Origin: Hominiventricola aquisgranensis
Lineage (GTDB): Bacteria > Bacillota > Clostridia > Lachnospirales > Lachnospiraceae
NCBI RefSeq assembly: GCF_040096225.1
Contig: NZ_JBBMFC010000002.1
Location: 62,001-126,000 of the forward strand
Direction of reading: 5' to 3'
DNA: 64,000 nucleotides
Below, piece after piece: positions 1-8,399 of this stretch. Positions within the stretch are counted from its first letter, which is position 1. Every line of letters begins with the position of its first letter. The notes below the pieces were generated by a model. It saw only the letters and a program-made list of their open reading frames with translations. It did no database searches and was not told the origin of the DNA. A program made the translations under genes and the position numbers.

Positions 1-1
1 T

Positions 2-718
2 TCCAGAAAGGCATATGATGTGCTGGAAGTGATCGAATGTATCTGCGATAAGGATAGTTTCCTGGAAGTTCAGAAGGATTTTGCAAAAAATATTGTAGTA
101 GGATATGCAAGGATCAATGGAGAGAGCGTTGGCATCGTGGCAAATCAGCCGATGGTGCTGGCAGGAAGCCTTGATTATGATGCATCCGACAAGGCGGCAA
201 GATTTATCCGTACTTGTGACTGCTATAATGTACCGTTGGTAGTGCTGGTAGATGTACCTGCATTTATGCCGGGAACTGCACAGGAACATAAAGGAATCAT
301 TCGCCACGGAGCCAAGATGCTGTATGCATTTTCTGAGGCAACTGTTCCGAAGATCTCTGTGATTATGAGAAAAGCATATGGTGGTGCTTATATTGCCATG
401 AACAGTAAGAACATGGGAGCAGATCTGGTCTATGCCTGGCCGGGAGCAGAGATTGCTGTTATGGGAGCAGAAGGAGCTGTTAACATTGCGTTCCGTCGTG
501 CCATCAATGAATCAGAAGACAAAGAAGCAACACGAGCACAGCTTGTTCAGGAATATAAAGACAAGTTCATGAATCCATATGTGGCAGCATCTCGTGGATT
601 TGTTACGGAAGTTATTCGTCCGGATGAGACAAGAAGCCGTCTGAAAGCGGCATTAAAAATGCTCAAAAACAAGCAGGTAGCACCTGTTCCGAAAAAACAT
701 GGAAATATTCCATTGTAA
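2..718 (+). CDS. Biotin-dependent acyl-CoA carboxyltransferase, C-terminal part (partial)
   Basis: This is the C-terminal half of a carboxyltransferase subunit of the acyl-CoA carboxylase or methylmalonyl/glutaconyl-CoA decarboxylase family, which moves CO2 between biotin and an acyl-CoA. The reading frame is open to the left edge, so the start is outside the window; about 238 codons are visible. Family marks are the glycine-rich acyl-CoA/biotin pocket around GGAYIAMNSK and the C-terminal ending KHGNIPL, seen in decarboxylase alpha subunits and propionyl-CoA carboxylase beta subunits. The acyl substrate cannot be decided from this half. Decarboxylase partners (biotin carrier, membrane pump) would be expected upstream. 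Confidence 0.88.
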   Translation, partial: SRKAYDVLEVIECICDKDSFLEVQKDFAKNIVVGYARINGESVGIVANQPMVLAGSLDYDASDKAARFIRTCDCYNVPLVVLVDVPAFMPGTAQEHKGIIRHGAKMLYAFSEATVPKISVIMRKAYGGAYIAMNSKNMGADLVYAWPGAEIAVMGAEGAVNIAFRRAINESEDKEATRAQLVQEYKDKFMNPYVAASRGFVTEVIRPDETRSRLKAALKMLKNKQVAPVPKKHGNIPL

Positions 719-874
719 AAGAGTGGAAAAAATTGGCATAAAAGACATGGAAATTCCATATAAAGATGTTTTGTGTAATAAAATAATTCTCAAAAATTAA
801 AAATATATAAAAAAAATTAAAAAATTTAAAAATTATATTGTGCAAATGTGACAATAGGAACTGAGCACAACCTG

Positions 875-883
875 TGGTATACT
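875..883 (+). promoter_or_regulatory. Extended -10 promoter of the PTS operon
   Basis: TATACT at 878-883 is preceded by TG at 875-876, giving an extended -10 element. No good -35 box sits 17 bases upstream, which fits an extended -10 promoter. A very AT-rich tract at about 780-838 lies upstream and could act as an UP element. The start codon of the IIA gene is 36 bases further on. Confidence 0.5.
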
Positions 884-918
884 ACAGTAGACAGCATAGG
901 AAGAAAGGAGGAAAAAAG

Positions 919-1359
919 ATGTTAAAGGATTTAACAAGTGAGAACCTGATCCGCCTTAATATCGAAGCTACAGACTGGGAAGATGCCGTACGTAAAGCTG
1001 CGCAGCCGCTTCTTGAGGCTGGCAAAGTAAAACAGTCCTATATCGATGATATTATCGTTGGAGCAAAGGAATCTGGTCCTTATTTTGTTCTTGCACAGCA
1101 TGTGGCACTGCCGCACGCAAGACCGGAAGCTGGCGCACTTGAGAGTGCTATTGGCGTTGCAACACTTGCTACACCGGTTGAGTTTGGAAGCGAAGCGAAC
1201 GATCCGGTTAAGTATCTGTTCTGTTTAAGCGCAAGAAACAATACTGAGCATCTTGACGCCCTGGCAGATCTGGCCGAGAGACTGGAAGACCAGGAGTTCT
1301 TCAAAATGTTGGATCAGGCAACCGACCCGAAAGAGGTTCTGGATTACCTGAGCAAGTAG
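919..1359 (+). CDS. PTS sugar transporter subunit IIA (fructose/mannitol/ascorbate type)
   Basis: A 146-residue EIIA type-2 domain that takes phosphate from HPr and passes it to the IIB subunit. The phosphorylated histidine should be His66 in the LPHARPE motif. The start at 919 is chosen because a strong AAAGGAGG site lies 6-12 bases upstream; a start at 874 would be possible but has no such site. It is the first gene of an operon with IIB (36 bases on), IIC and three aldolase-type genes, so its sugar is probably a sugar acid or related polyol. The subunit order A-B-C as separate proteins is as in Ula/Sga ascorbate-type systems. Confidence 0.88.
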   Translation: MLKDLTSENLIRLNIEATDWEDAVRKAAQPLLEAGKVKQSYIDDIIVGAKESGPYFVLAQHVALPHARPEAGALESAIGVATLATPVEFGSEANDPVKYLFCLSARNNTEHLDALADLAERLEDQEFFKMLDQATDPKEVLDYLSK

Positions 1360-1395
1360 TATCTACAAAACAAATTAATCAAGGAGGATTGGATT

Positions 1396-1674
1396 ATGTA
1401 CAAAGCATTAGTTTGCTGCCGTGCAGGCATGGGTTCCAGTATGCTGCTCAAGATCAAAGCTGATCAGGTTATCAATGAGAATAACTTCCCGATCAAGACT
1501 GAGCATGGTAACCTGGATTCTATCGTAGGTTTCACTGGAGACCTGGTTATCACTATGGATGACCTGGCTGGAGAGCTGAAGGACAAAGTTCCGTATGCGC
1601 TTGGTATCCGCAATATCGTAGATAAAGCAGAGATGAAAGCAAAACTGGAAGAGTTCCTTGCTACCAAACAGTAA
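1396..1674 (+). CDS. PTS sugar transporter subunit IIB (ascorbate/galactitol-like)
   Basis: A 92-residue IIB protein with a P-loop-like phosphocysteine motif near the N-terminus (CCRAGMGSS; Cys8 is the expected phosphorylation site). Length and motif fit the lactose/ascorbate/galactitol IIB fold. An AAGGAGG site lies 8-14 bases before the ATG. It lies between IIA and IIC. The intergenic stretch to IIC (1675-1744) holds a short palindrome (ATCAG/CTGAT, 1703-1715), possibly tuning the IIC level. Confidence 0.87.
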   Translation: MYKALVCCRAGMGSSMLLKIKADQVINENNFPIKTEHGNLDSIVGFTGDLVITMDDLAGELKDKVPYALGIRNIVDKAEMKAKLEEFLATKQ

Positions 1675-1744
1675 TCTTATTTTTGAATGAATACGGCGGC
1701 GCATCAGGCGCTGATCGTGATTTTATGTTAGGGGAGAAAATTTA

Positions 1745-3031
1745 ATGTTAGATGCAATTTTAGCACAGTCACGTAATACGGCTCTTATTATGGGTCTTGT
1801 TGCACTGATCGGTCTGCTTCTTCAGAAGAAGAGTGCAGTAGATACTATCAGTGGAACTGTAAAAACAGTTATTGGATTCATGGTATTCAATATCGGATCC
1901 AATGCAATGTCCGCAGTAGTTAATGATTTTACAACCCTGTTCAACACCGCTTTCGGTATTGCAGGTGTTACAACTCAGGTTGAGCTTGCAACTGCTCTGG
2001 CTCTGGATACTTACGGAACCGAGGTTGCTCTGGTATTTGTTATCGGATTTATCATGAACCTTGTATTTGCAAAGTTCACACCGTTCAAATCTATTTTCCT
2101 TACCGGACAGCACTTCCTGTATTTCGCATGCGTTATCGCTCTGGTATTTATCGCTAACGATATGCCGATGGCTGTAACCGTAGTAGTTGGTGGTATCCTG
2201 CTTGGTTTCTGTGGTGCTGCACTGCCGACTCTGTGCCAGCGCTTCATGAAAGATCTGACCGGCGCAGATAACCTGTCTATGGGTCACTTCAACTGCCTTG
2301 GATATGCATTCTCCGGATATGTAGGATTACTGTTCGAGAAAGCTGGCGGAAACAAAGAGAAGAGTGACGCAAGCAACGTGAATATGCCGAAATTCTTTGA
2401 GCTGTTCAGAGACTTCGTATTCTCTGTAGCTCTGTTCATGGTAGTTCTGTTCTACATCGCAGTAATCGCTTGCGTTGTAAACGGACATATGGATGTTGTT
2501 CTTGAGAAATCCGGAAACAATATCTGGTTCATCTATCCGTTCCTGCAGGGTCTGCAGTTTGCGGCTGGTATGAGCGTTCTTATTTATGGTGTTCGTCAGT
2601 TCATCGCAGAGATCACCGCAGCATTCGTTGCAATCTCTGAGAAATACATCCCGAACTCCAAACCGGCAGTTGATTGTCCGGCTATCTTCCCGTTCGCACC
2701 GACTGCAGTATTGATCGGTTTTGTTGGATCTTTCCTTGGCGGACTTGTTGCTATGGCTATCATGGTTGCTATGCACAGCAGCACTATCATGATTCCGGCA
2801 GCTGGTATCTGCTTCTTCTCCGGCGGTACTTGTGGTGTATTCGGAAACATCCATGGTGGATGGAAAGGTGCACTTGTTGGTTCCTTTATCGTAGGTCTGG
2901 CTCTGACCGGTCTGCCTCTGATTCTGTATCCGGCATTTGCTGCTCTGGGAATTGCTGATGCTTCCTTCCCGAACGTTGACTATAACATTCTGGGTGCTGC
3001 ACTGAACGCAATCCTTGGAATCTTTCACTAA
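1745..3031 (+). CDS. PTS transporter subunit IIC, UlaA/SgaT-like permease
   Basis: A 428-residue membrane permease with about ten to eleven hydrophobic segments, beginning directly with MLDAILAQSRNTALIMG, as do SgaT/UlaA (ascorbate) and GatC (galactitol) family IIC proteins. It imports and phosphorylates its substrate with the IIA and IIB proteins encoded just upstream. A GGGGAG site precedes the ATG. A rho-independent hairpin follows the stop codon and separates it from the aldolase genes. The substrate cannot be read from sequence; the downstream aldolases suggest a compound that yields a 2-keto-3-deoxy acid phosphate. Confidence 0.87.
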   Translation: MLDAILAQSRNTALIMGLVALIGLLLQKKSAVDTISGTVKTVIGFMVFNIGSNAMSAVVNDFTTLFNTAFGIAGVTTQVELATALALDTYGTEVALVFVIGFIMNLVFAKFTPFKSIFLTGQHFLYFACVIALVFIANDMPMAVTVVVGGILLGFCGAALPTLCQRFMKDLTGADNLSMGHFNCLGYAFSGYVGLLFEKAGGNKEKSDASNVNMPKFFELFRDFVFSVALFMVVLFYIAVIACVVNGHMDVVLEKSGNNIWFIYPFLQGLQFAAGMSVLIYGVRQFIAEITAAFVAISEKYIPNSKPAVDCPAIFPFAPTAVLIGFVGSFLGGLVAMAIMVAMHSSTIMIPAAGICFFSGGTCGVFGNIHGGWKGALVGSFIVGLALTGLPLILYPAFAALGIADASFPNVDYNILGAALNAILGIFH

Positions 3032-3042
3032 TTAAAACATTT

Positions 3043-3076
3043 GGGCGGGGGAACTAGGTTTTCCCTGCCCTTTTTT
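3043..3076 (+). terminator. Intrinsic terminator/attenuator between IIC and aldolase genes
   Basis: GGGCGGGGGAA (3043-3053) pairs with TTCCCTGCCC (3061-3070), followed by six T. It sits 12 bases after the IIC stop and 12 bases before the aldolase start, so leaky termination could lower expression of the catabolic genes relative to the transporter. Confidence 0.75.
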
Positions 3077-3088
3077 AGAGAGAAAAAG

Positions 3089-3847
3089 ATGGAACTCAAA
3101 GAGTTATGGCGTAAACAAAAATTAAAAGGTGTGTTTGTCCAGACGGTGGACAGTCCTGCCATGCCGCTGATTGCACAGCAGGCTGGAATGGATTTTATCT
3201 TTTATGACTGCGAACATGGTTCTTTTACGTACGACAAGCTGACAAACCTGATCCTGCTTGGAAATGGAAGAGGTTTTCCTTCTATTGTAAGAGTGGCACA
3301 GCTTGCGCGGGCTGACGTGTCTGGGATTCTGGACTGTGGAGCCAGCGGAGTTATGGTACCTATGATGGAGACAAAAGAGCAGGCAGAGCAGTTTGTGGGC
3401 TGGAGTAAATATCCGCCGGAGGGGATCAGAAGCTATTCTGGTGGACCTCATACGGATTTTGGTCCAAGCGGAAATCATGAACATCGCATGAAAGAGATGA
3501 ATCACCGTACAATGGCAATCGCACAGATTGAAACTGTCAAAGGTGTTGAAAATGTAGATGAGATCCTCAGCGTCAATGGTATTGACGCAGCAATTGTTGG
3601 CCCGTGTGATCTTGGTATTTCTATGGGAAATCCGGATAATGTCATGGACGAATGGGAACTGGCAATGATCCAGAAAGTAGCGGACTCCTGCAGAAAGCAT
3701 GGAAAAGCATTCGGAATCATTGGAGGAAATCAGCTGCTCAAGCATTTTTATAAAGATGTCAATATTCTGGTTTCGGCAATTGATGCCCATATGCTCAGAG
3801 ACTGTATGAAAAAAGCAGTAGAAGAGTATAACAATCTGGAAGAGTGA
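3089..3847 (+). CDS. HpcH/HpaI family aldolase (2-keto-3-deoxy acid aldolase)
   Basis: A 252-residue class II, metal-dependent aldolase of the HpcH/HpaI family. Members split 2-keto-3-deoxy or 4-hydroxy-2-keto acids to pyruvate plus an aldehyde. Visible motifs are DCEHG (catalytic His), VPMMET and AQIET (metal-binding Glu), and GPCDLG. The start at 3089 is preferred because the upstream in-frame extension runs through the terminator hairpin; its ribosome site (AGAGAG) is weak. It is followed 19 bases later by the SIS isomerase gene. It is one of three aldolase-type enzymes of different folds in this operon. Confidence 0.87.
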   Translation: MELKELWRKQKLKGVFVQTVDSPAMPLIAQQAGMDFIFYDCEHGSFTYDKLTNLILLGNGRGFPSIVRVAQLARADVSGILDCGASGVMVPMMETKEQAEQFVGWSKYPPEGIRSYSGGPHTDFGPSGNHEHRMKEMNHRTMAIAQIETVKGVENVDEILSVNGIDAAIVGPCDLGISMGNPDNVMDEWELAMIQKVADSCRKHGKAFGIIGGNQLLKHFYKDVNILVSAIDAHMLRDCMKKAVEEYNNLEE

Positions 3848-3866
3848 CAGAAGAAAGGGACTTACT

Positions 3867-4478
3867 ATGGCAACAGATAGAGAACAGATCAAAGAATTTC
3901 TTGACATTGCTTCTGAACAGATGAAGATCTGGATGGACAGTATTGATGTAGAAGCTCTCAGTGCTGCAAAAAAACTGATCCTTGATGCAGAGGCAAACAA
4001 AAATCGTGTACACGTAACTGGTATTGGTAAACCAGGTCATGTGGCAGGTTACGCAGCATCTCTGCTTTCCAGTACTGCAACTCCGGCATACGAGCTGCAC
4101 GGAACAGAGGCTGTACACGGAAGCTCAGGACAGGTTCTTCCGGGAGATGTAGTTATTGCAATCTCCAACAGTGGTGAGACCATGGAACTGAAAGCGACTG
4201 TAGAGACTTTGAAGAAAAACGGAGCAAAGATCATTGCTCTGACCGGAAAACCGGAATCCTGGCTTGCAAAAGCAGGTGATGTAGCACTGATCGCTGGTGT
4301 TGCACAGGAAGGTGACTCTATGAACAAGCCTCCTCGTGCATCCATCCTTGTTGAGATCATGATGCTGCAGTGCTTAAGCATTCTTCTTCAGAATGAGAAA
4401 CATCTTGATCCGAAGCAGTATGTGAAGTGGCATCCAGGCGGATCTTTAGGAAAGAGCATTAGAGAAGGAGAAAAATAA
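3867..4478 (+). CDS. SIS-domain sugar-phosphate isomerase, KdsD-like without CBS domains
   Basis: A 203-residue single SIS domain protein. It shows the phosphosugar-binding SNSGET motif and the C-terminal signature HPGGSLG typical of arabinose-5-phosphate isomerases (KdsD/GutQ). The two CBS domains of full-length KdsD are absent, which is common in catabolic operons. It probably interconverts an aldose phosphate and a ketose phosphate produced by the PTS. It lies 19 bases after the HpcH/HpaI gene and 2 bases before the DapA-like gene, so all are co-transcribed. Confidence 0.85.
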   Translation: MATDREQIKEFLDIASEQMKIWMDSIDVEALSAAKKLILDAEANKNRVHVTGIGKPGHVAGYAASLLSSTATPAYELHGTEAVHGSSGQVLPGDVVIAISNSGETMELKATVETLKKNGAKIIALTGKPESWLAKAGDVALIAGVAQEGDSMNKPPRASILVEIMMLQCLSILLQNEKHLDPKQYVKWHPGGSLGKSIREGEK

Positions 4479-4480
4479 TT

Positions 4481-5371
4481 ATGATGAAAATGGAAGGCAT
4501 TATCACTCCGATCGTCACACCGTTCCACCGTGACGCAGAGCAGAGCATTAACTATGAGGCAACTGAAAAGCTGATCAACCACCTGATCGAGCATGGTGTA
4601 AACGGTATCTTCATCCTGGGAAGTAACGGTGAGTTCCATGTGATCGATGAGGATGAGAAGATTGAGATGACCAAACGTGTGGTTGAGATCGTTAACAAGA
4701 GAGTACCGGTATACGTAGGAACCGGATGCTGCTCTACCAGAGCAACTGTACGTCTCTCCCAGAAGGTAGAGGCAGCAGGAGCAGATGCACTTTCTGTTAT
4801 CACTCCGTACTTCCTGAAACCGACCAACGAGAACCTGTACGCTCATTACAAAGCTGTTGCTGAGAGCGTTAATATTCCGATCGTTCTTTACAACATCCCG
4901 AAGGCTACTGGCTGCCCGCTTGATCCTGAACTGGTAGATCGTCTGGCTGATTTTGATAACATTCAGGGTATCAAAGATTCCAGCGGAGAGCTTGACAGAC
5001 TGCAGGCTTATGCTGAAATCAGCAAACGTAAAGAGCTTCAGCTTCTGGTCGGAAGTGATTCCAAGATCTCTTATGCATATGGCCTGGGTGCAACCGGTGC
5101 TGTAGCTGGAACCAGTAACGTAATCGTTGACACTCTGGTAGGTCTTGACAAAGCACTTCGTGCAGGCGAGACTGAGAAAGCTGAGAAGCTTCAGAAAGAT
5201 ATTGATGTTCTCCGTGGCGTTCTGAAACTTGGAACTGTTCCGAGTGTTATGAAACGTGCAACCGAGCTGGCTGGTATTGCTGAGATTGGTCCGGCAAGAA
5301 TGCCGGTACAGGAGCTGAGTGCTGCTGACGATGAGAAGATCAAAGAGATGCTGAAATACTACGGTCTGTAA
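4481..5371 (+). CDS. DapA/NanA-family Schiff-base lyase or synthase
   Basis: A 296-residue TIM-barrel class I aldolase of the dihydrodipicolinate synthase/N-acetylneuraminate lyase family. The GSNGEF motif binds the pyruvate carboxylate, Tyr137 (LYNIP) is the proton relay and Lys165 (GIKDSSG) forms the Schiff base. An AGAAGGAG site lies upstream; the ATG at 4484 is an alternative. Its place inside a PTS and aldolase operon points to catabolism of a sugar acid (for example a 2-keto-3-deoxy acid lyase) rather than lysine synthesis. The exact substrate is unknown. Confidence 0.86.
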   Translation: MMKMEGIITPIVTPFHRDAEQSINYEATEKLINHLIEHGVNGIFILGSNGEFHVIDEDEKIEMTKRVVEIVNKRVPVYVGTGCCSTRATVRLSQKVEAAGADALSVITPYFLKPTNENLYAHYKAVAESVNIPIVLYNIPKATGCPLDPELVDRLADFDNIQGIKDSSGELDRLQAYAEISKRKELQLLVGSDSKISYAYGLGATGAVAGTSNVIVDTLVGLDKALRAGETEKAEKLQKDIDVLRGVLKLGTVPSVMKRATELAGIAEIGPARMPVQELSAADDEKIKEMLKYYGL

Positions 5372-5408
5372 GCTGAACCAAAACAAAAATTAAGGAAAAG
5401 AATATAAC

Positions 5409-5894
5409 ATGAGCGACTATGTAGTAATTGAAGAAGACCGCGTAAAGCTGGCATTATATACCGCAGGAAATCTGATTCTGACACTTGTGCTGATGTTTAT
5501 CTGTGCAGAGTTCATGAACCGCATCTTCTATCTGGGTGTGTTTCTGGGTGCAACAGGTATCTGGTTTTCTGTAAAGTATATGTTCCGCTATGGGAAAAAG
5601 CTGTTTGCAGGAACGCCAGTGTGTGAGTTTAAGAAAAAAGAGCTTGTGATTCATTCCCTTCCCGGTAATGCAGTGACCATGCAGTACAGCAAGATCAAAG
5701 AAGTTAAAGTGCTTCGTGACTGGAAATCTGTGAAAATCTTTATTGCTTCCAGTGAGGTGAAACATCCGTCCGGTTGGAACTATGTAGGGGTTATCTGGCC
5801 TTTCCGCAGAAATGAGCTGGACAAGCTGGAAGCAGAAGTGATGCAGGTACTTTCCGCTCACAGGCTCAAAGTAGAAAAAGTAGAGAAAAAGTAG
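5409..5894 (+). CDS. Small two-segment membrane protein of unknown function
   Basis: A 161-residue protein with two predicted membrane segments (about residues 15-35 and 38-60) followed by a soluble, beta-rich C-terminal part that resembles a bacterial PH-like domain in length and pattern. No catalytic motif is visible. It is embedded in the PTS/aldolase operon, 37 bases after the DapA-like gene and 14 before the KDPG-type aldolase, so it is likely expressed with them. Its role there is unknown. Confidence 0.72.
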   Translation: MSDYVVIEEDRVKLALYTAGNLILTLVLMFICAEFMNRIFYLGVFLGATGIWFSVKYMFRYGKKLFAGTPVCEFKKKELVIHSLPGNAVTMQYSKIKEVKVLRDWKSVKIFIASSEVKHPSGWNYVGVIWPFRRNELDKLEAEVMQVLSAHRLKVEKVEKK

Positions 5895-5908
5895 GAGGAG
5901 CTGTTATT

Positions 5909-6544
5909 ATGCAGAAAATCGAAGTAACAAAGAGAATTGCAGACACTGGAGCAATGGCAATTGTACGTGTGAAGACGGTAGAGAGAGGATTCGAGATCGC
6001 TCAGGGATGCCTGGACGGTGGAATCGACTGTCTGGAGATCAGCTATACCCTTCCGAATGCAGGTGAGGTAATTGCTGCACTTCGTGAGAAATATGGTGAC
6101 AAACTGGTAGTAGGTGCTGGTACTGTTCTGGATGCTGAGACCGCAAGACATGCAATCCTGGCTGGTGCACAGTTCATCATCGCTCCGAACCTGAGTAAAG
6201 AAGTTGCCATCGTTTGCAACCGTTATCAGATCCCGTATGCACCGGGCTGCACAAGTGTAACTGAGGCTGTTACCGGTCTTGAGTACGGTGCTGCATTTAT
6301 CAAAGCATTCCCGATCTCTGATTTCTATGGTCCAAAGATGGTATCTGTATTCAAGACTCCGATCCCGTTCATGCCGATCCTGGCTTCCGGCGGAATCACT
6401 CTTGACAATCTGAATGATTATGTAAAGAGAGGCGTTGACTGCTGTGGATTCGGTGGACTTCTTACGAAAGGAACCACTGAGGAGATCGCTGCTAACGCTA
6501 AGAAGATCAAGACTATCATTGATGAGACTCGTGCAGCTATGTAA
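5909..6544 (+). CDS. KDPG/KHG-type aldolase
   Basis: A 211-residue class I aldolase of the Eda family, which cleaves 2-keto-3-deoxy-6-phospho-sugar acids to pyruvate and an aldehyde phosphate. The catalytic Glu43 (CLEISYT) and Schiff-base Lys132 (FIKAFP) are present. A TAGGAGG site lies upstream. It is the last gene of the PTS operon and is followed by a palindrome-rich stretch and a terminator. With the SIS isomerase, HpcH/HpaI aldolase and DapA-like lyase it suggests a pathway from a PTS-phosphorylated sugar to pyruvate. Confidence 0.88.
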   Translation: MQKIEVTKRIADTGAMAIVRVKTVERGFEIAQGCLDGGIDCLEISYTLPNAGEVIAALREKYGDKLVVGAGTVLDAETARHAILAGAQFIIAPNLSKEVAIVCNRYQIPYAPGCTSVTEAVTGLEYGAAFIKAFPISDFYGPKMVSVFKTPIPFMPILASGGITLDNLNDYVKRGVDCCGFGGLLTKGTTEEIAANAKKIKTIIDETRAAM

Positions 6545-6640
6545 CGAGTGCAAGTGAGTCAATGTGCTTGCACATTTGACGAACGACGAAGTTACTGAGT
6601 GAGCTATGCTCACGATGTAATACACGCAAGATAACATCAA
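6545..6640. repeat. Compound palindromic element (REP-like)
   Basis: Directly after the aldolase stop there are several nested palindromes: GTGCAAG (6548-6554) with CTTGCAC, an overlapping GTCAATGTGC/GCACATTTGAC pair, and GTGAGC TAT GCTCAC further on with GTTAC/GTAAT flanks. There is no coding frame. It looks like an intergenic REP-type repeat, but repetition elsewhere in the genome cannot be tested here. Confidence 0.45.
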
Positions 6641-6670
6641 GCGGTAATATTGATATGTTTATACAAAAAT

Positions 6671-6710
6671 TCCGCAGGTATGGAATTTCCCGTACCTGCG
6701 GGATTTTTTT
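6671..6710 (+). terminator. Intrinsic terminator of the PTS/aldolase operon
   Basis: CCGCAGGTA (6672-6680) pairs with TACCTGCGG (6693-6701), extended by flanking pairs, and is followed by a run of seven T (6704-6710). Confidence 0.85.
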
Positions 6711-6788
6711 GCATGGATACTTCATTGAAAAAACAGAGCGGATATGATAGACTGCTACAGGAAGATTACGAAAGAACAGAGGATTTTT

Positions 6789-8342
6789 ATGAGTATATTA
6801 AATGTAGAGCACTTAAGTCATGGATTTGGTGACCGCGCGATCTTTCAGGATGTGTCTTTTCGCCTGTTAAAAGGAGAACATATCGGTCTGATTGGCGCCA
6901 ATGGTGAAGGAAAATCAACTTTCATGAGCATTATCACCGGAAAACTGCAGCCGGATGAAGGAAAGGTCGAATGGGCAAAAAATGTCCGTGTAGGATACTT
7001 GGATCAGCATACAGAACTGAAAAAGGGAATGACTGTAAGGGAGACTCTGGCCTCCGCTTTTGCATTTCTGTTTGATCTGGAAGAACAGATGAACCAGATG
7101 TATGATAAGATGGCAGATGCCACAGAGGAAGAGATGGCTTCTTATATGGAGGAGACTGGATTGATCCAGGAACTTCTGTCTGCCCATGATTTTTATATGA
7201 TAGATGCAAAAGTAGAGGAAGTTGGCCGTGCACTTGGACTTGCAGAAGTTGGTCTGGACAGAGATGTGACGGAGTTAAGTGGTGGACAGAGAACAAAGGT
7301 ACTTCTTGGTAAACTGCTGTTGGAGAAGCCGGATATTCTGTTGTTGGATGAGCCTACCAACTATCTGGATGTGGAACATATTGAGTGGCTGAAACGGTAT
7401 CTCAATGATTATGAAAATGCATTTATCCTGATCTCCCATGATATTCCGTTCCTGAACAGTGTAGTCAACCTGATCTATCACATGGATAATCAGCAGTTGA
7501 ATCGTTATGTGGGCGATTATGACAAGTTCCAGGAAGTTTACGCAGTGAAGAAAGCGCAGCTGGAGGCAGCCTACAATCGTCAGCAGAAGGAGATTGCGCA
7601 GTTAAAAGACTTTGTGGCGAGAAATAAGGCCCGGGTTTCTACAAGAAATATGGCCATGTCCCGCCAGAAGAAGCTGGATAAGATGGATGTAATCGAGCTG
7701 GCAGCAGAGAAACCAAAGCCGGAGTTTCATTTTAAAGAAGCACGTGTGCCGGGCAGATATATTTTTAAGACCAGTGAGCTGGTGATCGGTTATGATGAAC
7801 CGCTGTCCGTTCCGCTGAATGTGGAGATGGAACGAGGAGAAAAACTGGTGCTTACAGGAGCCAACGGAATCGGTAAGACAACCCTCTTAAAGAGTATCCT
7901 TGGACTGATTCCGGTGCTGGGTGGCAGTGTGGAGCTGGGTGACTATCTGGAGATCGGTTATTTTGAGCAGGAGATGAGCCAGGATATTGAAACTACCTGT
8001 CTGGAAGAACTGTGGCAGGAGTTTCCGGCATACAGTCAATATGAGGCAAGATCTGCTCTTGCAAAATGTGGATTGACCACCAAGCATATTGAGAGTAAAG
8101 TAAGGGTGTTAAGTGGAGGTGAGCAGGCAAAGCTTCGCCTGTGCAAGCTGGTGAACCGCCAGAGTAATCTGCTTGTATTGGACGAGCCTACCAATCATCT
8201 GGATGTGGATGCTAAAGATGAACTGAAGCGAGCACTGCAGGAGTATCGTGGAAGTATTTTGATGGTGTGCCATGAGCCGGAATTCTATGAAGGACTGGCA
8301 ACCAAGGTGTGGGACTGCAGTAAATGGACGACACGTGTGTAG
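6789..8342 (+). CDS. ABC-F family ATP-binding cassette protein
   Basis: A 517-residue protein with two ABC ATPase domains in tandem and no membrane segments, as in ABC-F translation factors that bind the ribosome E site. Domain one has Walker A GANGEGKST, signature LSGGQR and DEPTNYLD; domain two has GANGIGKTT, LSGGEQAK and DEPTNHLD. The linker between them is lysine/arginine rich. The start at 6789 is chosen for the AGAGG site and because homologues start near MSILNVEHL. It may rescue stalled ribosomes; antibiotic protection is possible for this family but cannot be inferred here. Confidence 0.9.
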   Translation: MSILNVEHLSHGFGDRAIFQDVSFRLLKGEHIGLIGANGEGKSTFMSIITGKLQPDEGKVEWAKNVRVGYLDQHTELKKGMTVRETLASAFAFLFDLEEQMNQMYDKMADATEEEMASYMEETGLIQELLSAHDFYMIDAKVEEVGRALGLAEVGLDRDVTELSGGQRTKVLLGKLLLEKPDILLLDEPTNYLDVEHIEWLKRYLNDYENAFILISHDIPFLNSVVNLIYHMDNQQLNRYVGDYDKFQEVYAVKKAQLEAAYNRQQKEIAQLKDFVARNKARVSTRNMAMSRQKKLDKMDVIELAAEKPKPEFHFKEARVPGRYIFKTSELVIGYDEPLSVPLNVEMERGEKLVLTGANGIGKTTLLKSILGLIPVLGGSVELGDYLEIGYFEQEMSQDIETTCLEELWQEFPAYSQYEARSALAKCGLTTKHIESKVRVLSGGEQAKLRLCKLVNRQSNLLVLDEPTNHLDVDAKDELKRALQEYRGSILMVCHEPEFYEGLATKVWDCSKWTTRV

Positions 8343-8399
8343 GTGACAACTGCAGACAGATGGAAGAAAAATGGGAATGAACGAGAGGAGTGCATCAAT

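Noticed and set aside
1769..3028. Long minus-strand frames over the IIC gene
   Set aside because: They mirror the codon pattern of a clear membrane permease and encode low-complexity, unlikely proteins.
4481..5371. Assignment as lysine-pathway dapA
   Set aside because: The operon context is sugar-acid catabolism, so the specific symbol was not given.
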